Shown piece by piece: positions 7,052 through 12,568 of a stretch of 31,018 nt of DNA (positions are counted from its first letter, which is position 1; each line of letters begins with the position of its first letter). The notes under the pieces were generated by a model. That model had not been told where the DNA came from, made no database searches, and saw only the letters and a program-made list of their open reading frames with translations. Made by a program: the position numbers and the translations under genes. Origin of the DNA: a virus; IMG/VR virus record IMGVR_UViG_3300006030_000068, positions 1 to 31,018 of that record. One strand, given 5' to 3'.

Positions 7052-8380
7052 ATGCGGCTTTCTGATGTAATCAATGCACCCTGGGCAATTCAGCCTGAAA
7101 TCCTAAACGAAATTCAAAGCGTTTACGCGGCGCATGCCCGCAACGAGCACATTAATATAGCTGCGGTTGAAGCGCGTCTAGGTAAGCCATTAGCAAACGA
7201 GCCGCAAGGTTATACAGTGCAAGATGGCGTGGCGGTAATACCGATTCACGGCGTTATCGGCAAGCGGATGAATATGTTTTCGCAAATATCCGGCGGCACA
7301 TCTACCCAATTAATAGAGCGCGATATAAAAACCGCTCTTTCTGATCCAAAAGTAAATTCTATTTTGTTGCATATCGATTCACCTGGCGGCACGGTGGACG
7401 GCACGCAAAATCTTGCAAGCGTAATCCGAGACGCAAAGACACAAAAGTCGGTTATGGCATTTGCTGACGGCACGATAGCAAGCGCGGCGTATTGGATCGG
7501 GTCGGCTGCTGATGGCGTTGTGGCGGCATCTGATACAACCCAAATCGGGTCAATCGGTGTTGTCGCAACACACACAGATTACTCGAAAGCTGAGGAATCG
7601 CAAGGGATCAAGACCACTGAAATCACAGCGGGCAAGTACAAGCGCATAGCAAGCAGTAATGCGCCTCTTACAAAAGAAGGGAAAGAGTACATTCAAGATC
7701 AAGTCGATCAGCTTTATACGATTTTTGTGGATGAAGTGGCACAAAATCGCGGGGTTGATGTTGATACGGTAATAGAGGACATGGCCGACGGTCGTGTTTT
7801 TTTGAGCAAGCAAGCAAAAAAGCGCGGGATGATTGACGACATCGCAAGCTTAGAAACTACGATTAACAACATGGCAACAGGAGTTTGGCCGATGAATAAG
7901 CAAGTACAGCAAGACAAGCAGCCGGAACCGGTTGCGATGACTATTGAAACGGTAAAAGCGGAATATCCAGAAATAGCGCAAGCACTGGCCAAAGAAGGTG
8001 CAGAGCAAGAACGCGCAAGAATTCAGGCATGTGAAGCGGCTGCTTTAGCTGGTCATGAAGCAATTGTGAACGCCATGAAATACGACGGCAAATCAAGCGG
8101 TCAAGACGTTGCGATGGCGATTGTTCAAGCCGAGCAAAAGTTACGCGCAAATCATCTTGAATCGGTTCGAGCAAATGCGCCTCAAGTGGTTCCGTTGGCA
8201 GCAGTTCCGGCTATCGAAAAGGATGATTCCGTAATCGATAAAAGCAAGCCGGTTGACCAATGGGCGCAAAAAGCATGGGATGCTGATGAAAATATCCGAG
8301 CCGAATTTGGTAATTTTGAAAGCTATTTGGCTTTTGAGAAAGCGTTTGCTGCTGGAAAAGTAAGAGTGGCACGAGCTTAA
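7052..8380 (+). CDS. Capsid maturation protease, S49 family (lambda gpC-like)
   Basis: This 442-residue protein is a ClpP-fold serine protease fused to a scaffold domain, as in lambda gpC/Nu3. The protease part shows VAVIPIHGVIG, ILLHIDSPGGTVDG (the S49 oxyanion region), the catalytic serine in TIASAAYW (about S144), IGSIGVV, and the catalytic lysine in TAGKYK (K195 or K197). It would cleave the scaffold and capsid proteins inside the prohead. From about residue 281 the sequence turns charged and helical (YPEIAQALAKEGAEQERARI), typical of scaffolds. A TTG at 7043 is in frame, but the AAAGG directly abuts it, so the ATG at 7052 is preferred. An internal start with its own ribosome binding site makes the scaffold alone. 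Confidence 0.93.
   Translation: MRLSDVINAPWAIQPEILNEIQSVYAAHARNEHINIAAVEARLGKPLANEPQGYTVQDGVAVIPIHGVIGKRMNMFSQISGGTSTQLIERDIKTALSDPKVNSILLHIDSPGGTVDGTQNLASVIRDAKTQKSVMAFADGTIASAAYWIGSAADGVVAASDTTQIGSIGVVATHTDYSKAEESQGIKTTEITAGKYKRIASSNAPLTKEGKEYIQDQVDQLYTIFVDEVAQNRGVDVDTVIEDMADGRVFLSKQAKKRGMIDDIASLETTINNMATGVWPMNKQVQQDKQPEPVAMTIETVKAEYPEIAQALAKEGAEQERARIQACEAAALAGHEAIVNAMKYDGKSSGQDVAMAIVQAEQKLRANHLESVRANAPQVVPLAAVPAIEKDDSVIDKSKPVDQWAQKAWDADENIRAEFGNFESYLAFEKAFAAGKVRVARA
7892..8380 (+). CDS. Nested in-frame scaffold protein (Nu3-like)
   Basis: Inside the protease gene, AGGAG (7879-7883) lies eight bases before an in-frame ATG at 7892. Translation from there gives 162 residues with no protease residues. 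The product begins MNKQVQQDKQPEP and is charged and mostly helical, rich in Glu, Ala, Lys and Gln, ending in a block with WAQKAWDADENIRAEF and YLAFEKAFAAGK. In lambda the scaffold Nu3 is made from exactly this kind of internal start in gene C, in excess over the protease. The ribosome binding site seen here is better than that of the full-length gene, which fits a higher scaffold dose. The internal start is inferred; the motif and spacing are directly visible. Confidence 0.72.
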   Translation: MNKQVQQDKQPEPVAMTIETVKAEYPEIAQALAKEGAEQERARIQACEAAALAGHEAIVNAMKYDGKSSGQDVAMAIVQAEQKLRANHLESVRANAPQVVPLAAVPAIEKDDSVIDKSKPVDQWAQKAWDADENIRAEFGNFESYLAFEKAFAAGKVRVARA

Positions 8381-8386
8381 TTTTTT

Positions 8387-8419
8387 AACCCTAACGCCGT
8401 GATGGCGCTGGAGAACTAA
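8387..8419 (+). promoter_or_regulatory. Leader element copy A (GNRA-like hairpin plus ribosome binding site)
   Basis: First of three related leaders. AACCCTAA is followed by stem CGCC (8395-8398), loop GTGAT, stem GGCG (8404-8407), then GGAG (8410-8413) and the ATG at 8420 six bases later. The hairpin sits directly before the ribosome binding site of the decoration protein gene. Confidence 0.7.
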
Positions 8420-9196
8420 ATGACTACACTAGCAGCAAACAAACAACGCCAATTCGAGCTTGGCGATTTAAATCACATTCCGGTCATTGCATCGGACATC
8501 ATCTACGAGGGCGCAGCGGTTGGAGTGGTTCCGGCTTCTGGTCACGCGCAACCGTTAACAGCTACTGATAGATTTGTGGGTTTTGCGGTATCCAAAGCAG
8601 ATAATTCAGCAGGCGCAGCAGCAGCGATCAATGTCGAGGTGGTGTATCGCGGCGAGGTTCAGTTATCTGTAACTGGCGCGGTAATAACCGATCTTGGCCA
8701 GCCAATCTACGCAACCGATGACGACACTTTTCAATTTTCTCCGGTTGGTGGTGTGTTCATTGGTTTTGTAAAACGCTTCGTTTCAAGTGGGGTGGTTATC
8801 GTCGAGTTTGACGCGTACGCATTCCGTGATCCGTGGGCACACAAAACCAAGCGCGAAGAATTGACCGGAACTAAAACATTTGATGCTGAGGATTCAGGCA
8901 AGTTGTTCACAGTTACAGCGGACGGCGATGCCGACGCATTGACGCTTCCTGCAATAGCTACCGGCTTATCCGGTATCACTATTCTGGCAATTGGCGCATT
9001 TGGTACGACGGCGGTAACGATTGATCCTAATGCGTCAGACATGATCATGGGGCCTGATATTACCGGCGCTGATAACAAAGATTTGATCTTGACCAAAGCA
9101 ACTCAACGCCGCGGCGATTTTGTCACGCTGATTGCTGGTGATGCTGATGGATACATGGTCACTGAAATGCGCGGCACATGGGCGCGTGAAGCATAG
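8420..9196 (+). CDS. Capsid decoration protein, DUF2190-like
   Basis: This 258-residue beta-rich protein occupies the position of lambda gpD between protease and major capsid protein. The first 130 residues show the small-barrel pattern of DUF2190 capsid cement proteins: IIYEGAAVGVVPASGHAQPL, DRFVGFAVSKADNS, INVEVVYRGEVQLSV, then GGVFIGFVKRFVSSGVVIVEFD. Residues about 140-258 form a second beta domain (TFDAEDSGKLFTVTADGD, LTLPAIATGLSGITI) like those seen in tail and decoration proteins, so this is longer than a minimal cement protein. It is preceded by leader copy A with GGAG six bases before the ATG, which suggests strong expression. DUF2190 membership is by pattern; the role as cement is from position. 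Confidence 0.8.
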   Translation: MTTLAANKQRQFELGDLNHIPVIASDIIYEGAAVGVVPASGHAQPLTATDRFVGFAVSKADNSAGAAAAINVEVVYRGEVQLSVTGAVITDLGQPIYATDDDTFQFSPVGGVFIGFVKRFVSSGVVIVEFDAYAFRDPWAHKTKREELTGTKTFDAEDSGKLFTVTADGDADALTLPAIATGLSGITILAIGAFGTTAVTIDPNASDMIMGPDITGADNKDLILTKATQRRGDFVTLIAGDADGYMVTEMRGTWAREA

Positions 9197-9207
9197 ATTT
9201 TAGTAGC

Positions 9208-9249
9208 AATTGAGGCGGGGTAACGCTGTGAAGCCGTGATCCCGCAATT
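9208..9249 (+). promoter_or_regulatory. Compound hairpin between decoration and capsid genes
   Basis: AATT (9208-9211), a GAG bulge and GCGGG (9215-9219) pair with CCCGC (9241-9245) and AATT (9246-9249). The loop holds a smaller hairpin, ACGCT/AGCCGT with one bulged C, closed by GTGA. No T tract follows. The inner part (TAACGCTGTGAAGCCGTGAT) resembles the leader that comes just after it and may be a decayed copy. A stabilising or processing structure for the capsid message is likely (inferred). Confidence 0.55.
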
Positions 9250-9252
9250 ACA

Positions 9253-9285
9253 AACCTAACGCCGTGAGGCGCTGGAGAAATAAAG
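9253..9285 (+). promoter_or_regulatory. Leader element copy B (GNRA hairpin plus ribosome binding site)
   Basis: Second leader. AACCTAA, stem CGCC (9260-9263), tetraloop GTGA (9264-9267, a true GNRA loop), stem GGCG (9268-9271), then GGAG (9274-9277) and the ATG at 9286 eight bases later. It lies directly before the major capsid gene. Confidence 0.72.
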
Positions 9286-10239
9286 ATGGCAGATCAAAGC
9301 ATTCTATCTAGTCGCGCAGTGATTGGCATGTATTACGCGCAACTCGAACAAAGCGCCGGGGCAACATGGATCGGCAGCGTATCAAATCTCTTTAATTCAG
9401 ATCAAGCAAGCGAAACGTACCCGTTTCTTGGCCAATCGCCAACAATGCGCGAATGGTTGGGCGGCAGAGGTGAGAAAGCGCTTGCATCAAATAGCGTTAC
9501 GATTATTAACAAGCATTATGAAGCAACGCTTGGCATAGCTACTAAAGATTTACGAAGAGATAAAACCGGCCAGATTCAAGCAAGAATCCAAGAGTTTGTT
9601 GATCAGGATATGCGGCATTGGGGCAGCTTGTTAAGTGATTTTATTCTGGCAGCACCTTCAACAACTTGCTACGACGGTCAATACTTCTTTGATACCGATC
9701 ACTCCGAAGGTAGCTCAGGTTCTCAAAGCAACGACATAACCGTTGATATTTCAGCGCTTCCGGCAGCTTCTCATGGGTCAACGACCGCGCCAAGCGTGGA
9801 AGAAATGCAGCAAGCGATCATGCTTGGTATCGCTCAAATACTGTCCTTCAAAGACAATCAAGGCGAACCAATGAACGACAATGCACGCGAATTTCTTGTC
9901 ATGGTTCCGGTGAGCTTATGGGCAACGGCAACAGCTGCAACAAGCGCAGTATTAACCGCATCGCTGGCGCAAAATTTGAACCCGAACGGCATGAATGGGA
10001 TGAATGTGCGTGTGGAAATGAATCCGCGTCTTACCTGGACAGATTCGTTCGCAATTTTCCGCACTGACTCTCCAATTAAAGCGCTGATTCGCCAAGCAGA
10101 AACGACGCCACAATTGCAAATACTGGATGAAAATTCAGAGCACGCATTTAAAAATCAAGAAATTCTGATTGGCATTGATTCTTGGCGTAACGCTGGTTAT
10201 GGGTACTGGCAACGTGCTTGTTATGTGACTCTGGTGTAA
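9286..10239 (+). CDS. Major capsid protein, Mu gpT-like
   Basis: This 317-residue protein is the main shell subunit. Its N-terminal third has the recognisable gpT pattern: YPFLGQSPTMREWLGGRG, then NSVTIINKHYEATLGIATKDLRRDKTGQI, followed by DQDMRHWGSLLSDFIL. The centre has AREFLVMVPVSLWATA and the C-terminal half SFAIFRTDSPIKALIRQAE. These fit Mu-like major head subunits (HK97 fold), which are about 300 residues. Lambda's gpE is unrelated at this level, so this head combines a Mu-type shell with lambda-type terminase, portal and protease. It is preceded by leader copy B, consistent with very high expression. I see no long N-terminal propeptide, which agrees with a separate scaffold. Confidence 0.92.
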   Translation: MADQSILSSRAVIGMYYAQLEQSAGATWIGSVSNLFNSDQASETYPFLGQSPTMREWLGGRGEKALASNSVTIINKHYEATLGIATKDLRRDKTGQIQARIQEFVDQDMRHWGSLLSDFILAAPSTTCYDGQYFFDTDHSEGSSGSQSNDITVDISALPAASHGSTTAPSVEEMQQAIMLGIAQILSFKDNQGEPMNDNAREFLVMVPVSLWATATAATSAVLTASLAQNLNPNGMNGMNVRVEMNPRLTWTDSFAIFRTDSPIKALIRQAETTPQLQILDENSEHAFKNQEILIGIDSWRNAGYGYWQRACYVTLV

Positions 10240-10241
10240 TC

Positions 10242-10544
10242 ATGGAACGCTACCTAACGACCGACACGGTCGAGTTATTAAGTGGCGTTCTTGATCTGAA
10301 TGAAGATCAAGCAAGACGGCGCAAAGGATGGCTTAAGAAACTTGATTCCGGTTTGTTTGAAATCATTAAGCCGGTACAGTTCAAGGCTGGCGAGGGATTA
10401 GGCTTTGAAGGCGAATTATCCAAGTATCACTTGGAGCGCATGATAAGCGAATCCGGTGAACCTGTTGTGAAATCCGAGGAACCACAAGAGCCGGTTACGT
10501 TCGAGGCCATTGCCACAAAAGCAAAGGGCAAAGCTAAAAAATGA
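10242..10544 (+). CDS. Small protein in the FI-like position
   Basis: This 100-residue, charged, mainly helical protein lies between the major capsid gene and the gpFII-like gene, where lambda has FI. It begins MERYLTTDTVELLSGVLDLN, has a basic patch (QARRRKGWLKKL) and ends in a lysine-rich tail (ATKAKGKAKK). The ATG at 10242 is two bases after the capsid stop, with a weak GGTG upstream; an earlier ATG at 10218 lies inside the capsid gene and is less likely. The basic tail could bind DNA or acidic capsid surfaces. I do not recognise the family, and an FI-like packaging-helper role is positional inference only. Confidence 0.65.
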   Translation: MERYLTTDTVELLSGVLDLNEDQARRRKGWLKKLDSGLFEIIKPVQFKAGEGLGFEGELSKYHLERMISESGEPVVKSEEPQEPVTFEAIATKAKGKAKK

Positions 10545-10816
10545 TGACTGAGGACGCATCGGTTTTTTTTGATACCGACGATTTCGCGGAGACGGTAACT
10601 ATTGACGGGGTTTCTGTCAATGGCGTCTTTGATGCGGAATTTGTAACGGTTGATTATGTTGAAACAAAAAAACCGGTGTTTTCTTATGTTCGCACCGATG
10701 CACCTAGCGCTGCTTATGACTCTACTTTAGTGCGAAGCGGCACAACGTACAAAGTAAAGGGCGTGCAGCCGGATGAAACAAACATGATTAATAAGCTGAT
10801 TCTGGAGAAACAGTAA
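10541..10816 (+). CDS. Head-tail joining protein, gpFII-like
   Basis: This 91-residue protein matches the gpFII layout: an acidic N-terminus, VNGVFDAEFV (compare the VIRGVFDDP region in lambda), a central FSYVRTDAPSA strand, and GTTYKVKGVQPDETNMINKLIL at the end. In lambda this protein forms the connector to which the preformed tail attaches. Length is slightly less than lambda's 117 residues. It starts at an ATGATG that overlaps the previous stop; either ATG could serve. Its own stop overlaps the next start (TAATG). Assignment is by fold pattern and gene order. Confidence 0.78.
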   Translation: MMTEDASVFFDTDDFAETVTIDGVSVNGVFDAEFVTVDYVETKKPVFSYVRTDAPSAAYDSTLVRSGTTYKVKGVQPDETNMINKLILEKQ

Positions 10817-11256
10817 TGGCGAATCATGTTCGGCAACAGTTACGAGAAGCAGTAGCAACTGCTGTGACTGGATTATCCACGACCGGCAGCCGCGTCTATC
10901 AAAGCCGAGTTTATCCGCTGGATACATCAAGCTTGCCTTGTTTGCTGGTCACGAGCGATGGCGACAAATCCGAAGCAATCACCGTGCATTCACCTTACCA
11001 GCAAGAACGCGCCACAACGATCAGGATTGAGGGCTTGGCAAAGGCCGTGAGCAACATTGACGATACGTTGGACACGATCAGCAAAGAAGTTGAAACCGCC
11101 ATTGCTGGATCATCTACCGCAATTGTTAAAGGCATGATTTATCAAGGCGCACAAATTGATTACGACGGCAGCGGAGAGCAGCCCATTGGCAAAGTAACCA
11201 TGATTTTCACAAAGGATTTATACACCTTATCGAACGCACCAGATGTACTGATTTAA
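10816..11256 (+). CDS. Tail terminator, gpU-like
   Basis: This 146-residue protein sits directly before the major tail gene, as lambda U does before V. It has an N-terminal helix (VRQQLREAVATAVTGL), a central SSLPCLLVTSDGD strand matching the FPAVAVYL region of gpU, the strand ERATTIRIEGLAKA, then a helix of DDTLDTISKEVETAI. This alpha-beta order is that of tail terminators, which cap the growing tail tube and fix its length together with the tape measure. GGAG lies upstream and the ATG overlaps the previous stop. Lambda gpZ, a separate gene before U, is not evident here, so one protein may cover both steps. Confidence 0.75.
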   Translation: MANHVRQQLREAVATAVTGLSTTGSRVYQSRVYPLDTSSLPCLLVTSDGDKSEAITVHSPYQQERATTIRIEGLAKAVSNIDDTLDTISKEVETAIAGSSTAIVKGMIYQGAQIDYDGSGEQPIGKVTMIFTKDLYTLSNAPDVLI

Positions 11257-11265
11257 TTGATTAAC

Positions 11266-11300
11266 AACCTTAACGCCGAGATGGCGCAGGAGAAAGCAAG
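11266..11300 (+). promoter_or_regulatory. Leader element copy C (GNRA-like hairpin plus ribosome binding site)
   Basis: Third leader. AACCTTAA, stem CGCC (11274-11277), loop GAGAT, stem GGCG (11283-11286), then AGGAG (11288-11292) and the ATG at 11301 eight bases later. It precedes the major tail protein gene. Confidence 0.7.
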
Positions 11301-11948
11301 ATGGCAAACGCTCAGGTATTACGAAATGCGGTTGTGCAGATTCAGACCGCATTGGGATCAGCAAAAACAATCACGGGAATAACAAAAGCGTCTCCGGCTG
11401 TAGTGACAGCAACGCATGATTATAACGTAGGTGATTACGTTCTTATATACGATGTTGGCGGGATGACACAGGTAAATGATCGAGTTTACCGTGTTTCAGC
11501 CGTTAGCACGACAGTTTCGTTTACGCTCGAAAGTATTGATTCTTCTGGTTACACAACATACACAAGCGGCGGCACTGCCAAGAAAATCACATTTGGCGCG
11601 TCATTCGACAACATCACGCAGTTGGATATACCTGATGCAACACCTGATGAAATCGACGTTACCTCAATCCATGACGACGAGCGACAAATTGAGTTTGGTC
11701 ACGCTGCGGCGCAGAAAGGTTCATTTAGCTGTATTGCTGATCCATTAGCTACTGCAGTTGTTGAGGTTGGTACGGCTGACAGGGCGCAAGAGCGCAGAGC
11801 CTTTTTGGTGACGTTGGCTTCCGGTTACAAAGCGCTATTTAACGCCTATTGCTCAGGCGGAACAGGTTTCAGCGGCGGCGTAGGTGCTGCCGGTACTGGT
11901 CAGATTTCTCTCTCGCTGCGTACTAAAGCGCAGTGGTTCTCAAGCTAG
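11301..11948 (+). CDS. Major tail tube protein, gpV-like
   Basis: This 215-residue protein is expected to form the stacked rings of the tail tube. Features include DYNVGDYVLIYDVGGMTQVNDRVYRV, a small beta domain similar to inserts in tail tube proteins, then the tube core pattern FGASFDNITQLDIPDATPDEIDVTSIHDDERQIEFG. That last motif (a target strand then a D-E-I-D-V-T-S turn) is typical of tail tube subunits. A glycine-rich stretch (GTGFSGGVGAAGTGQ) lies near the C-terminus. It has its own leader and is followed at once by a rho-independent terminator, as expected for a highly expressed tube gene that must exceed the downstream tail proteins. Confidence 0.88.
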   Translation: MANAQVLRNAVVQIQTALGSAKTITGITKASPAVVTATHDYNVGDYVLIYDVGGMTQVNDRVYRVSAVSTTVSFTLESIDSSGYTTYTSGGTAKKITFGASFDNITQLDIPDATPDEIDVTSIHDDERQIEFGHAAAQKGSFSCIADPLATAVVEVGTADRAQERRAFLVTLASGYKALFNAYCSGGTGFSGGVGAAGTGQISLSLRTKAQWFSS

Positions 11949-11962
11949 AAGCGTGGGGATTT

Positions 11963-11989
11963 GCCCCGGCGCTTGTCGGGGCTTTTTTT
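11963..11989 (+). terminator. Rho-independent terminator after the major tail gene
   Basis: GCCCCG (11963-11968) pairs with CGGGGC (11977-11982) across an 8-base loop, followed by seven T residues (11983-11989). It lies 14 bases after the major tail stop and 17 bases before the next ATG. With no visible promoter after it, it probably reduces rather than stops transcription into the tail assembly genes, or is overridden by antitermination. Confidence 0.88.
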
Positions 11990-12005
11990 CAACATGGGGT
12001 GAAAA

Positions 12006-12344
12006 ATGAGCTTAGCAGAAAGAATCAGAGAATCAAGAAAGATCACAATCGAAGTCGGGAATATCAAGTTTTTTGGCACACGGGCAACGGCTGAACAATT
12101 TTCAGCATATTCAATCAATTCCACGTTAGATGCGCAGGTTGCGCGTAATCACGTCACAGGATGGGAAGGCGTGAAAGAGTGTGATTTGATTGAAGGCGGT
12201 TCAAAAGAAATTGTCGCATTCAAGCGTGCTGATTTTGATGAGGTGATTGGAGACCGTCCTGACTGGGCTGGAGAAATTGCAAAGGCTGTTTTATCTGACG
12301 CGATAGATCGCATCAACAAAAGGGCAGAAAACGCAAAAAACTAA
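12006..12344 (+). CDS. Tail assembly chaperone, gpG-like
   Basis: This 112-residue protein is the short product of a lambda-like G/GT pair. It starts MSLAERIRESRKITIEVGNIKF and is mixed alpha-beta with a helical, charged C-terminus (DAIDRINKRAENAKN). In lambda, gpG coats the tape measure and recruits tube subunits without entering the virion. The last codons read GCA AAA AAC TAA, so a slippery heptamer touches the stop codon. The ATG has a GGGGTG-type site upstream, just after the terminator. The family is recognised from position, size and the frameshift; sequence identity with gpG is low. Confidence 0.82.
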   Translation: MSLAERIRESRKITIEVGNIKFFGTRATAEQFSAYSINSTLDAQVARNHVTGWEGVKECDLIEGGSKEIVAFKRADFDEVIGDRPDWAGEIAKAVLSDAIDRINKRAENAKN

Positions 12345-12568
12345 ACGCCTGGCTGGCTTATGAGGATTTGGGCAAATATATCCAAGGAGCGCAGCCAGTA
12401 GAGTTAGGAGAGTTTCAAAAAAAATCACTTGCCGGTTTTAATTTGTTGGGCGGCGAGCTTAACTGGCAAGCGGTTGATGATGTGGCGGAGTATTTAGAAA
12501 TCAGTGACATAGAGTTATTCATCGATAACCTGATAACACTAAAAGACTATCAAGCGAACAAGAAATGA
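12006..12568 (+). CDS. Tail chaperone frameshift fusion, gpGT-like
   Basis: A -1 slip at 12335-12341 joins the 112-residue chaperone to a second reading frame ending at 12568, giving about 187 residues. The added part (75 residues) begins LNAWLAYEDLGKYIQGAQPV and continues with SLAGFNLLGGELNWQAVDD and EYLEISDIELFIDNLITLKDY. This second frame has no ATG; its only nearby start is a TTG at 12368, well into the conserved-looking part. That is just what is expected of a T domain expressed only by frameshift. In lambda the T part binds the major tail protein. The fusion stop overlaps the tape measure start (ATGA). Confidence 0.85.
12335..12341 (+). promoter_or_regulatory. Programmed -1 frameshift site, A AAA AAC
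   Basis: The heptamer fits X XXY YYZ in the zero frame (GCA AAA AAC) and is followed immediately by the TAA of the short chaperone. After a -1 slip, reading resumes at CTA (12341). No strong stimulatory stem is evident downstream; the adjacent stop codon may raise the slip rate. Slip efficiency cannot be judged from sequence. Confidence 0.85.

Noticed and set aside
12368-12568. Independent 66-residue gene from the TTG at 12368
   Set aside because: The similarity-like sequence continues upstream in the same frame to the slip site and no ribosome binding site precedes the TTG; a -1 frameshift explains it better.
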